Assembly: GCA_011109175.1 (NCBI GenBank)
Contig: RDEW01000007.1
Span: 1,432,434-1,496,433, forward strand
DNA length: 64,000 nucleotides
DNA from: Dicyema japonicum
Lineage: Eukaryota; Dicyemida; Rhombozoa; Dicyemidae
Direction: 5' to 3'
Below the pieces are notes generated by a model. It worked only from the letters and a program-made list of their open reading frames with translations, was not told the DNA's origin and made no database searches. The position numbers and the translations under genes were made by a program. This document shows positions 48,041 to 58,082 of the stretch, in pieces (the first letter of the stretch is position 1; the number at the start of each line of letters is the position of its first letter).

Positions 48041-48385
48041 AACTCGGTAAAATTTTTTAAAATATTAAAGCTTTTTCACGAGTTATAATATTTATAGCAC
48101 AGGTAGGACACATTAAGATATAATGATAACTAGGGCAATTAACTGCCATAAAATTCTATTTAATAAAAATTCATAAAATTTGATATTTTGCGGTTGCCCT
48201 AATGATAACTAATCGTTAAAAGGGAAGAAATGTTTTTAACTTATTTTTTGTTGTTGTCTTATTCAGACGATCCATCAGTGAAGTCACTCGTCATACCAAT
48301 ACTATCATGATGCGTGGAACTTTCAGTCGAAATGTAAGAACACGGGGTCATCAGAAATTTGTCCGGCACTTGCATCTTTAAAAAC
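48041..48385 (-). mobile_element. SINE copy 4, diverged, interrupted by a MITE
   Basis: Left piece (48070-48130) retains TTTTTCACGAG and AGGTAGGACACATTA. The right piece (48202-48380) retains GTCACTCGTC, GATGCGTGGAACTTTCAGTC and a decayed tRNA-like head. Both fit the other SINE copies once the 71-bp MITE is removed. Confidence 0.7.
48131..48201. mobile_element. 71-bp hAT-type MITE
   Basis: Starts TAGGGCAA and ends TTGCCCTA, perfect 8-bp terminal inverted repeats, flanked by the 8-bp direct repeat ATGATAAC (48123-48130 and 48202-48209). It has no coding capacity. Its ends match those of the 2.2-kb hAT at 36202-38383, the likely source of transposase. Confidence 0.88.
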
Positions 48386-48619
48386 GTCTTTGTTGTGTTT
48401 AAGAAAATCAAAGGTACATTAAATTTATAGCTGCATGAGGCTATTAGCAGTTTTTTTGAATAACCATGGATTTATTGAATTTTTACAAATGTGACTGCAC
48501 GTGTTGCATGGATGTTGATCTCATTCAGAGCCCCCATTTTGTTTAGGTTAATCTTTTCCATTGAAACATTTTTGCGACACTTATCGGAGAGTCTGAAAGC
48601 TAGACTGATTCACTGAAGA
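48386..48619. other. Intergenic, nothing recognised
   Basis: No coding or repeat signal identified. Confidence 0.35.
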
Positions 48620-49863
48620 TACCCAAGGCCATTGGTATTCCTGTTGCTGAATGCCTCAAGTCATTATCGATAAAGCCATCAGTATCAACGACTACTAAAC
48701 TTGGCACCTATGAATCTCGAAATTACTGGAACAGGGTCCGTAATGTATCATTGTCCTGAAAATTAAAAAGAACACCTCTGCCTTTTTGGTCACGCTAGCG
48801 TAACAAACTTAGAAATCGAGGCTAAGCAAGTACCTCGGCGGGAACAATTGTTTCCGGTAGGAGGACGAACTAGAAAATTCTAAAGCACTAAAAGATAGGG
48901 TGAACCGAAAACTGGTGGAAGGGGACCTCCCTTCAGTTATAATGCTTTTGTCTTGTGATGAAACACTCACAAAACCGTGTCCAGCAGTCTTGGAGTTTTG
49001 AAAAGAAAGCATCCTGCTCCACCTTTCGAACCATCGCCACCTAACACTGCCGGAAGATCTCCCGATATTTCCTAATACAAAAAATAAAGTTTTTTTTCCC
49101 AGCAGTGGGTAGGTTTGGACGGACTGCGCCAAAGCCATGTAAAGTATTTAATTTCATAGGCATACGAGCCGAGTTTTGATCACGGCTATCACCGACCTGT
49201 TCGCGTGAATAATTAATGAGTCGTTCCCATATTTGCTAGATATTTTTTTGCAGACATCTATTGGCATTCAGAAAAGATAGTGGAGTTCATCCAATTGCGA
49301 CTTGTATGGATGTGCCCAGTGGATGCGATACAGCAGTGCACACAACAAGGAGTTACTTCAGTGGGAATAATCCCCAATCCCGATGCCTAGGTCTGAAGCC
49401 TGATATATCGAATGCCTTTAACACGTTAAGGACGGATTGTGGTGCGTAACATAAACTGCGAATCCAACTCGTGGTTCTTGGATGATGCCACAATTGCTGG
49501 TACATGAGAGAATGTACATCACAATGTTTTTTTCAGGTATTTGACGATTTGCACCCGAGTAATAAAAAGTCTCTTGTTCAACCCCATATTTCTCAGCTGC
49601 GTGCCACGCACTCGAAACCTTATTCTATGGCCAGGGTACACTCTCGGATGTCAGCTTGGAGATGCAGAATTGAAAAACGGAGGGAATATCTTCCTTTGAT
49701 TCACATATTTTTTTCTGTTCAAGAAATGCATTACAGAAACAAGGACTTAACATCATCATTGCTCGAGATGAGTTTTAAATTATCAATAAAGTTGTCGAGA
49801 ATAATGTTATTCAAAGTGGAGACTATTGAATACTTCAACATACGACTAAGTGGATCTAAATAA
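48620..49863 (+). mobile_element. PHD-RT retrotransposon 5' half of RT, degenerate
   Basis: Plus-strand frames show KRKHPAPPFEPSPPNTAGRS (49010-49060), the Pro-rich block before the RT in this lineage, then FRKDSGVHPIAT, GCDTAVHTTRSYF and motif A as DISNAFNTLRTD (49410-49445). Motif C reads SSWFLDDATIAGT at 49470-49508, and VPRTRNLILWPGYTLGCQLG follows. Stops and frame changes. The minus frame over 49138-48809 is a shadow. Confidence 0.68.
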
Positions 49864-50164
49864 CATGGGAGAAAAACTATCCCCTGTAAAATTACCATCT
49901 AAATATTACGAATATTTTGATTATTCAAGCTCAATGCATAAGTAATTTTATAATGTCATCGCACTGTGAGCAACCATGCACAACGCGCAACAAATCATGT
50001 GTCAAAATCATGTCAATCAATATCACGATTAATTACTGAATTAAGATAATCTTGAATTAATTATTACTCTCAGATTATTATTATTTAAGCCAAAGAAACA
50101 CCGTCTTAACCAATAACTAATATTCAGGTGATCCCGGCATTTCTCAATAATCGGGCCATTTTTT
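49864..50164. other. Spacer between two PHD-RT copies
   Basis: AT-rich, nothing recognised. Confidence 0.35.
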
Positions 50165-51960
50165 CAGACAGATGGAAAATAAAGAACGAAAAAAAAGACA
50201 AAGTACGAGGAACAAAGCCAGTACGGACAACTCAGGTATGTCTTTTATGTGGACAATCGAATATCAGGAAATTTGGAATTACTGCACGCCATGTGAATCA
50301 TTCGTCCATTTGGGCTGCATAAAAATGAGTAAAGCTTGCGCCGAGACGCTGTCGAGTTGGCTGTGCCTCTCTTGTATTGGAATGGAGGCTCTCAGGCGGA
50401 AAAAAATAGCTTAGCCAAACTTTACACTGCCACATACTGACCACACTCTCTTGAAGATCTCGAACCTCATGAAAGTCATAAAGATCCCAGTAAAAATCCC
50501 TAAAGGCATACGAATATGCCAGAGAATTGTTTTTCTCCGCAAGGCTACTTGCTTTCAAAAAACCCAATGGAGGAATCCGCCCATTGCGGCCGGGAACTAT
50601 TTTAGAAGACTTGCAGCAAAGGTAGCATCGACCTGGTGAGCCGACAACTTGGAGAGGAGTTCTTTCCTAAACAAATGGGTGTTAGTATCCAGAACGGATG
50701 TGAGGCTGCGGTTCATCCAGCAAGGAGTTTTTTCACACAGAGAAATATTTCAAATAAATGCATTGGAATCAAGTAGGGCATAACGAATGCATTCAATTCT
50801 CTCAGAATAGATGAAATTATGGAAACGTGTTGGAAGAGGGCTCCAAAGCTTTTTTCTCTTGTCAAATTATCCTATGGGGACGATACGTCTCTGGTTTTTG
50901 AAAATGAAATTATTAAATCAAAAACGGGGATCCAACAAAGAGATCCGCTCAGACCTCTCTTATTTGCCCTGACCATTGATGATGTTGTGAGAACAATTGA
51001 TGCTCAGCTAAATCTCTGGTACCTCGATGATGCCACAATTGGAGGATCGTTCAAAGAAACATACAATTCATTACGTAAAGCGTTACCCGCTTTAAAACAT
51101 TTGGGCTTGGACATCAATGTTAACAAATCAGAGCTAATAAATGTCTCATATCCATACACCGACTTCCTCTCTATCAAGGAGTCTTTTAACGAACTGCTTC
51201 CTGGGATCCCGACTGTGCCAGTTGATAAATTATATTTCCTCGGATGCCCACTCAGCGAAGAAGAACTCAAGAACCATCTACTTTCCAAAAATGAAGAATT
51301 AACACGCCTTGCGAAAAGATTGTCATGTCTCGACTCTCACACATCTTTTTCCTGATGAGAAACAACATCGGACTACCCAAGCTTTTATATCTACTCCGAT
51401 GTTCACCCTGCTACGAACAATATGACATCTACTTTTGATAGACAAATCTCTCAAACAAATTGTTGAGTCACTAATTAACGACCGCTTCGACGAACTTGGT
51501 TGGAAGCAATGTAAGATTCTTTCTGGATTTGGGGGTGTCGGTCTAAGATCGGCACAGGAGGTTGCGTACCCGGCATATCTATCGTCTCTCTCAAGCTGCA
51601 TCCATTTGACACGGCAAGTCCTTTCATGACACTATTGGACTTCGCTGGAATGAGTCATTTGACGAAACTTGTCGGAAATAGAATGGGTCTGGACTCAAAA
51701 TCCCCAGAGACACAACGAAGCAAACTAATTGGGATAACATTGTCTGCTACAAAATTTTGGAAGACCTCAAATAAAAGCAAATCAACATCGTTTGGCTTGT
51801 TTGGTGTCAGCTTCAAGTGAGGGAATAGAGCATGGCTTGGTGCAATACCTTGCCCAAACCTCGGGACTTTTTTGGACGACGATTCTTCGAGGATTGGAAT
51901 CGGACAAAAACTAGAACTAGACGTTAGCCAGGAAGGATTCAAGGACAGCCCTGCGAACAG
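50165..51960 (+). mobile_element. PHD-RT retrotransposon copy with PHD finger and YLDD motif
   Basis: The most informative copy of this lineage. A PHD-type zinc finger is at 50215-50375: CLLCGQSN, then WNYCTPCESFVHLGCIKMSK and SSWLCLSC give the C-x2-C, C-x2-C, H-x2-C, C-x2-C ligand order, with one frame change. RT blocks follow: GCEAAVHPAR at 50700, TNAFNSLRIDEI at 50785-50820, and the open frame 50819-51355 with FSLVKLSYGDDTSLVFENEI, GIQQRDPLRPLLFALTI (motif B) and LWYLDDATIGGS (motif C, 51013-51050). Then LGLDINVNKSELINV, FLGCPLSEEE, LSGFGGVGLRSAQEVAYPAY (51520-51580). The nuclease end is missing. Confidence 0.82.
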
Positions 51961-52420
51961 AGAGGATTCAAGGATTACGTCGATAATTGCATTAAACTAT
52001 TAAATTTCCCCACTCCTCCCTCCGTCAAGCAATTACTGAAATGGTTCAACTCTACCATAAACGCTGCGAAAAGGAAGTACATTCCTATGGGGGACCTACA
52101 TCATCAAAACGTTTCAACACAACGACGAAACATCTGATCAGAGAACGAAATAATCTAAAGATGGTAAAATCACCAACAGAAAAGAACATCAGGAAAATAC
52201 GATAACTGAACAGATAGACAAGAACGTAGAGGCAGAAAATGCAAATAGATGGACTAGACAGTGGTTCTCAACGAGGGGCGAATCGGGCTATTTTTCTGAT
52301 CAGGGGCGATGGTTTTCGAGGAGCTCATTGTCATATGAAAAATTAAAGACGGATAAATAATCTAGTCTTATATTATTTATCTTAATTTGATAAAACGAAA
52401 GACAAGAGAGTAAACGGTTA

Positions 52421-52490
52421 TATAGCGGTTGCCCTGAATGCGTGGCCCTCTCAGGATAGCGAGCGAGATTCGCTCAAATAACCAGCAGAT
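52421..52490 (-). mobile_element. Short PHD-RT 3' end fragment
   Basis: The minus strand encodes CWLFERISLAILRG, the terminal signature of the PHD-RT lineage. About 55 bases are shared with 45650-45704. Confidence 0.65.
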
Positions 52491-52559
52491 ATACAACATT
52501 ACATTATATTTCATTTATTATTATTTTTTATTGAACCAGAAAACCACCGTCATATCCAA

Positions 52560-52890
52560 AATAAACAAATTCAAGTTATCCCGGCCTCTTCAACAGTCTT
52601 TGCATCTTTTCTCAGTGTTCCGACTGCGTTCCTGCGCATTTCCGATATGGGTGGGGTCCGCATACTCGAGTTTTTCCCAGGGGTACTATTCCAGTCGCCT
52701 CAATCATATTTTCAAGGTTTCTGGGCAGGATTTCCACACGAGAAGATTTCTTTAGTAGGTTTGCTGCCTTCACTTGAATGTTGCAGATCTTGTCTAAATT
52801 TGTTTCTGCAAGGTTAAATCCCCAGACATTACATGCGTATCCTATTGTAGACTCGATGAACTGTTTGTATATGATATCTAGTCCTGGTTC
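52560..52890 (-). mobile_element. Jockey-like RT C-terminal fragment
   Basis: Minus-strand frame IIYKQFIESTIGYACNVWGF, LDKICNIQVKAANLLKKSSR and, in another frame, CGPHPYRKC. This is the post-palm domain and Cys/His end of a Jockey/CR1-like element, comparable to IYKQFIRTTINYAIPCWS in the copy at 58735-59700. Confidence 0.68.
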
Positions 52891-53100
52891 AATAATAATA
52901 ATATTACATTTAAAATTATTAGCGTGATTTCCAATACTTCGTGATGAGTCTTGTTCAAGAAAAGTTATAACCTAATAAAGAGGAAAATATTTTTTTTAAA
53001 TTTATTAAAAATTCTCAGGATCTTCATAAACCTCTTTGTTTGCAATGTGGTACAGTATTTTCCAATGAGGCAATGAAGCCATCGCACTTAATCGAACATT

Positions 53101-53433
53101 TAGATATCCGCGTGGCGCCATGTGGTGCTGCGTGGTTAATTGGTTGAGGTTTTCTGCTTGCTTGTCTGTTCCTCCTCTCTCTTCCTATTAGAGTGGCGTC
53201 ATGTGATCCAACTGTCTAGGTGACGTCCAGTGCCAGGCCGGTACGAAAAAGGATCATTTGCCACTCCACTGGAGGGGTTTCCACAGCTGCATGTAGTGGA
53301 CGTCTTACCTTTTGTGCTGATACCGGATGGACTCTGTTTCTGTAGAAGTGGAAAACTGGATACACTTAATTAGTAGTTTACTTTAACTTCTTTCTCGGTG
53401 TATCCGGGGTTAATAAATAATAAATAAATAAAT
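53101..53433 (+). mobile_element. SINE-like insertion with AATA-rich tail and 11-bp target duplication
   Basis: Flanked by AATCGAACATT at 53090-53100 and 53434-53444. Near its head TGGTTAATTGG resembles a polymerase III A box; a matching B box is not convincing. It ends GGGGTTAATAAATAATAAA with further TAAA units. Excising it rejoins the hAT transposase frame. It differs from the SINE family at 34221-34536. Confidence 0.78.
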
Positions 53434-54113
53434 AATCGAACATTCAAAGCGTAAATATCAGAACTCAATTGGAAAAAAAACAGAATTTTTTGAATTAAAA
53501 AAGAATTATAAGAATAAAAACACTCTAAATTCTCGTTTTAATAAAATTATATTTCAAAATGTTACTGGATTATTTTATTCATACAAAGTTGCAGTGATAA
53601 CTGCAAAAGCTGGTTTTACAATTTGTAAAATTATACGATTCCATCGTTATTTTTTAAATTGCTAGTATCAATGTTCGGTGAAGAACTAGCCAGAAACTTT
53701 TGAATCCAAGACTTTGGATCGCTTTCGTTGATTCCCTGTCATGGATATTTTGATACAGGATGGAGTATCCTCAATTTAGATCTATGAAGTCATTACAGCT
53801 AAGAATGAAGTCATCATATCGGATATGACGATGGATCGGAAATATACTTAATTCTACGAATCTTGTTGATAAAGAATGACGAAAATATAATTGAATAAAA
53901 TGACGCAATTCTTGCGGAACGAGAAAAGATAAAGAACAGATTAAAAAGAAATTGCCTCTTGTGGTCATGTGTATTTTTAGTTATTTTATTATTTCCTTCA
54001 TTATTGAACGTGCAAGATTGATCGAAGTTTTATCAAATAAATCCTTGACTAATCATTTCATTACGTAGCTTTTAATTACGAAAAAATTACGTGAATGTCA
54101 AATTTATTATATA

Positions 54114-55027
54114 CAGCAAAACCTCTCGAATCTGCCAAATTTGAGACCTGGGAAATTACAGCGGATTCGAGAGGCAAATTTGAATTTTTTATAAAATAAT
54201 AAAATTCATTTTTTTAATTTTGAAAACTAACTAAAAAATGAAAACATTAATTTCCCTTAAAATAATCAGTTATTCTTGTTTTAATGTTCGTTTTGATGTT
54301 TCTACTAACATTATCGAGGACATTAAAGACATTTTAACTTCATCCTTCTGTTTAAAGTACTTCCTCAATGTATAGACAGCATTCATTGCATCATAGACTA
54401 AAACGACGTGTTCATTCTTTTGTTCTCCATCATTAATGCATTCTTTGTCTTCATTCAATTTTTCCAGGATCTCTTCATTCTCTGTATACTCATAAAGAAG
54501 AAACTCATCTTCTAGAATTGGATCTTTTATTTGCAGTCTAGACACGAATTCTTAATAAGTTTCAGGCGAAAACTTGTCATTAATTTCTTCAATAAAATTT
54601 TCGGTCCATTTAGCATGTCGAAACAGTTTAGTATTTTTGTACTATTTAGCTTTTTTCATGCCTGATAGGTATAAATTATAGTATCCTTAAGACTTATTTT
54701 TTTACATGCCTCGGTTTATGATTTTCCGAATTCAATTTTTTCAGTTTTTTTAATTAAAAAATAAAAATAATAAGAAAATGAAAAAAAATTATTTTTAAAA
54801 ATGCGGCGGATTCGAGAAATTTCTCATAGGGAATTTTGTATTTTTTAAAAAATGCGGCAGATTCGAAAGGTGGCGGATTCGAGAATTTCTCATAGGGAAT
54901 TTGTATTTTTTTAAAAAATGCGGCAGATTCGAAAGGTGGCGGATTCGAGAAATTTCTAATAGGGAATTTTGTATTTTTTAAAAAATGCGGCAGATTCGAA
55001 AGGTGGCGGATTCGAGATGTTTTACTG
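54114..55027 (-). mobile_element. Tigger/pogo element, internally deleted
   Basis: Inserted at TA (54112-54113 and 55028-55029). The termini are CAGCAAAACCTCTCGAATCT and, reversed, CAGTAAAACATCTCGAATCC, about 24 bp with three differences. The minus strand carries a transposase C-terminus (KLFRHAKWTENFIEEIND at about 54640-54590; IKDPILEDEFLLYEYTENEE; AVYTLRKYFKQKDEVKMSLM at 54390-54330). The catalytic domain is deleted. About 230 bases inside the right end consist of repeats of a terminal-repeat-like unit. Confidence 0.85.
54800..55018. repeat. Sub-terminal tandem repeat of the Tigger element
   Basis: About three copies of a roughly 75-80 base unit. Each contains GGCGGATTCGAGAAATTTCT, AGGGAATTTTGTATTTTTTA and ATGCGGCAGATTCGAAAGGT. 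The unit includes the GATTCGAGA core of the terminal inverted repeat, so the end itself has been amplified. Confidence 0.85.
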
Positions 55028-55900
55028 TATTTTTCCAATTTACTTTCATATTTTAGAGTTTCACTAAGAATTATTGATTTTACGAACATTAATTACATAT
55101 TCTTCATTAATAAAGTCCGAAGACATGTAGAAATAGTCACAAGGTTTAACTTCTAAGTATTTTTGAGTATGGGAAAAAAATGTCATCGGGAAAAAACGAA
55201 ACTTTTGCGAACGCGATTAAATAAAAAGGTTGAGAACCACCAGGATGTCCGCAGAGCCATATCCAAAGCCAACAAGTCAGAGGCCAAAGGACCAGACAAC
55301 ATAACCACATGTGAACTGAAGCACCTAGTTCATCGAGTCCTGGAACTATTAGCCTATATTTTCAACTTATCCATTAACACAAATACAATCCCTGAAATAT
55401 GGAAGAAGTCTCTAATCAAACCTATTCGAAACCTAACCATCTTCCTATCGCCCAATATCTATTTTGAGTCCGGTTTCATGGATCCTTGAAAGGCTGGTTC
55501 TGGAAAAAATGCAAGAATCAATCTCAATACCTTCGACCCAGCACGGATTCTGGGGTAACCATTCGACCACAACACACCTCACAACCCTCACACAATTCAT
55601 TGCGGAAGGATTTAACTCCCCCAAACCCCTTCAGAGGACAGTATATCTTATATCCGTGGACATCACAAAAGCGTTCGATTCAGTTCCTAGGAGAAACCTT
55701 ACAAAGAAAATATTTGTAACCAACATCCATCCGAACTTGAAAATTTGGCTTGGCTACTCCTTAAATGCTCATGAATTAGGAGTACTGACATTATTCTCTT
55801 TGCTCATGTATTTGGTAACAATGTTTGTATTGCCAGAGGTTCGGTTACCGGTTCGTGTACCATTCAAAACAAACTCTCTGAAACGCAAACACCATCCCTA

Positions 55901-56302
55901 GTCTCACAAGTGACGTGGCTTCCGCCCTAGACTTCAAAGTTTATTTTACAACAGGAAGACTGCCCCCATCCTTCATGAAACGTTGGAAAGAGAAACCAGG
56001 TCGTAAAGTTTCAGTATGGTAAAGATCCAAGTCATCATCTGAGACCCAAGAGGGATTCCCTTCACAACAGCAGTAAAAGGATATAAGACGGAAGTGGTAT
56101 AAACATGTCCATACCAAATGGTTTTTCAAACCAAAATTATCGACACAAGAGTCCACATCCTCTTTTGAGGCAAATTCAAGCGTAAATATACCAATTTTCT
56201 TACTGTAATTCGTGCCTTACTAACAGTCAATGAGTTTGATATATGTTAAAACGTTACAAAGCCATGTTTTAATTTCCAGATTCAATACAAGTGAATCTTA
56301 CG
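55901..56302. other. No gene recognised
   Basis: Downstream part of the Jockey-like remnant or unrelated AT-rich DNA; nothing identifiable. Confidence 0.35.
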
Positions 56303-56635
56303 TCAAGGTAGACGAAACATCTTGTCCTGACACAAAATACCCATATATTTCATTGGTGGGTATTTCAACCCCCTTATTTGATTGAGACTTTCCTGCCGGT
56401 CTTCATTAGCCAGTTTTCCTTTCTTGGTTGTTAATGGTTTCCCAACTTTTCCTTTTGTCGAAATTTTGCCACACATAACGCAATTATTATACAATTCATT
56501 ATTTTCTCTTCTCCTCTTACGCCGACTTTCATGGGCATAGAGTTTCCTTTCATACACCATTATTGCCTCCTCTAACTGCGCCTTTTCTCTCCTCAACTCT
56601 TTAAGGTCCCATTTGGATTTACTAAGATCATCCAA
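56303..56635 (-). CDS. Unidentified coiled-coil protein, partial
   Basis: A 110-codon minus-strand frame. The N-terminal two-thirds is a strong charged coiled coil (LRREKAQLEEAIMVYERKLY, ESRRKRRRENNELYNN), followed by CVMCGK and a basic tail ending GILCQDKMFRLP. It has no family I recognise. Its 5' side abuts a retroelement fragment at 56655-56820, so upstream exons may have been separated. One internal GT-AG gap is possible near 56450. It could be a genuine gene end or a remnant. Confidence 0.4.
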   Translation of the reverse strand: MDDLSKSKWDLKELRREKAQLEEAIMVYERKLYAHESRRKRRRENNELYNNCVMCGKISTKGKVGKPLTTKKGKLANEDRQESLNQIRGLKYPPMKYMGILCQDKMFRLP

Positions 56636-56654
56636 AAACTATAAATTATTATTA

Positions 56655-56820
56655 AGGCAACAGGAGGAATAAGCGGGAAATCGCTTTGTTTCCTAAAGAA
56701 ACTGGGACGCCTAGTTACGCTAAAAAGCCACGAAGCACGTGAGACTCGGTGGCTTCTTCAGTTGACCTCTGTTGCGATCGTGAGAGGCAACGCAACATCG
56801 ATTATGTCGGTGGGGATCAT
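56655..56820 (+). mobile_element. 5'-truncated 3' end of PHD-RT retrotransposon
   Basis: Same last-165-base segment as at 4205-4375 and 25471-25640, somewhat more diverged, ending ATTATGTCGGTGGGGATCA. Confidence 0.8.
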
Positions 56821-56898
56821 TTTTGATGATTGATTTTATGTTTTATAATCATTAAATAAATAAATAAAATTTATTAAAAATAATAATTCAAATTTATC

Positions 56899-57363
56899 GT
56901 GCTTTACGTTATGTGTGTGTTGCTGATTATAAATGTAACAAACTGTAATTTTAAAGGTAGGAATAATTCAAAGAATAAGGAATTTGATGATAGGGAATAT
57001 CAACTACAAAGAGTTCTTCCAAAACGATTTCCTAAACGAAAAAATGACATTTACATCTCCAAACACTCGAATATGAAGGCTTTAATGTGCAAAGCACAGA
57101 AAATACTAGACAATTCTTACCCACGTGCTACTGTATTCATTCATGGACTGGGGTTGTGCATTCCCAAAGCTCTGAACATGTCCCTGAGGCTACAACAGTG
57201 GGGTGGAGGTGGCAAAACAATGTCAATATCTGTCCACACGTCTACGACAGTCTGCACTGACTTAATGAATCCTTTATTAGACCATCTTGAGGTTGACTCG
57301 AAGTCACGTAACGTGTCCTCCATTCATATCAAGGTCACTAAGGACTATTCACACAATAAATGA
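56899..57363 (+). CDS. POP7: RNase P/MRP subunit p20 (POP7/RPP20 family)
   Basis: Alba-like RNA-binding subunit of nuclear RNase P and RNase MRP, needed for tRNA and rRNA processing. Residues about 40-54 read LPKRFPKRKNDIYISKHSN (family LP.R.PRRPNDVYV). Then come KALMCKAQKILDN, the diagnostic FIHGLGLCIPKALNMSLRLQ, VHTSTTVCTDLMNP and the terminal SSIHIKVTK. No intron is needed after residue 35. The N-terminal 30 residues (hydrophobic, starting at the 56899 ATG) are not conserved, and the true start may lie in another exon. Stop 57361-57363. 154 codons versus about 140 in animals. Confidence 0.88.
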   Translation: MLYVMCVLLIINVTNCNFKGRNNSKNKEFDDREYQLQRVLPKRFPKRKNDIYISKHSNMKALMCKAQKILDNSYPRATVFIHGLGLCIPKALNMSLRLQQWGGGGKTMSISVHTSTTVCTDLMNPLLDHLEVDSKSRNVSSIHIKVTKDYSHNK

Positions 57364-58082
57364 CATTTTATTACTTTTGTATTTTTTCAATACATGGTTA
57401 TCCCAAAATGGATTTTCTTATTAGGGAGTTGAAGATATTACTAATAAGTCCAAAGGTTCTGGTGATCTCCGTTTGCTGGTTATTCCAGTGAGTTTGCTAG
57501 CACTTTTATAGTTTATTAATTTTTTAGTTTTCAAACCTTAATTTTTTAAATTCTAAAATGATTTTAATGGAGACTGACATCTCATATAAATTTGAAAAAA
57601 AACATAAAATTACGTGTTGACATAGAAACACCAGGCAACCTCAAACTATTTGAAAATTAGTGGTTTCATATATTTTTGCATAATTGTCCCTTAAGCTTTA
57701 ATAATAAGACTATCATACCAACATCTCTTGTCAGACCTATCCAGCAAAGATGATTTTTGTCACCCTTCCAGTGGTGATGTTTCCATTAAATCCCCTGGAT
57801 GCACACTTTTTTTATCAAGAGGATAATTCACAGGATTTAAATTTGGTAAAACTTGAGAGGACCGTCTATTTTGAGAGAAGCAATGTAATTACTGTGGGAA
57901 ACTGTACACATTAATAAGCCCAAGAAAGACATCGTTTCCAAGGATTTATGTATGGAAACCTAAGAAGGATGTCCTGCAAGATTGAAGCATAATCTCTAAA
58001 ATCACATCCCCGAACACAAAATCGTCAAATTACAACAATCTAACTGTCCACCGACCATAAACGTACAAAAAAACAGAAAATA
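57364..58082. other. No gene confirmed
   Basis: Interrupted plus-strand frames with no recognisable family; intergenic between POP7 and ARL2 3' ends. Confidence 0.35.

Larger units (their letters stand above)
52259..55243 (+). mobile_element. hAT (Charlie-like) composite element
   Basis: The left end is CAGTGGTTCTCAACG (52259-52273); the right end, reverse-complemented, is CTGGTGGTTCTCAACC (55228-55243), typical Charlie-type hAT ends. Inside are a ZBED5/SCAND3-like hAT transposase start (KPLCLQCGTVFSNEAMKPSH at about 53028-53087, continuing after the SINE-like insertion with KTEFFELKKNYKNK and YKVAVITAKAGFT) and nested elements. No 8-bp target duplication is visible, which fits a deletion at one edge. 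Confidence 0.6.
51961..55900 (+). mobile_element. Jockey/CR1-like copy split by a hAT-like composite insertion
   Basis: Left part (51961-52258): PTPPSVKQLLKWFNSTINAA, KRKYIPMGD and EAENANRWTR, the inter-domain region. Right part (55241-55900): VRRAISKANKSEAKGPDNIT, LLAYIFNLSINTNTIPEIWK, MQESISIPSTQHGFWGNHST, and motif A SVDITKAFDSVPRRNLT at 55650-55700. The 52259-55243 insertion lies between, and about 100 codons of the Jockey protein are missing at the junction. No catalytic YxDD downstream. Confidence 0.68.

Noticed and set aside
48123-48210. 10-bp target duplication with AGGGCAA ends, suggesting a MULE-type MITE
   Set aside because: Taking the T/A as part of the ends gives perfect 8-bp inverted repeats and an 8-bp duplication, the hAT pattern, matching the hAT in the same window.
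48809-49138. 109-codon minus-strand frame rich in Ser
   Set aside because: It is antisense to a recognisable PHD-RT coding stretch on the plus strand.
45636-52490. Shared ~55-bp sequence at 45650-45704 and 52435-52490 first read as a second SINE
   Set aside because: On the minus strand it encodes the RISLAIxRG signature in the same context as other PHD-RT copies, so it is a retrotransposon 3' end.
54800-55030. Regularly spaced repeats that could look like a CRISPR array
   Set aside because: The genome is animal and the units are tandem copies of a transposon end, without unique spacers.
54754-55089. 111-codon minus-strand frame with repeated SNPPPFESAAFFKK units
   Set aside because: It is only the translation of the Tigger sub-terminal tandem repeat; no independent coding evidence.
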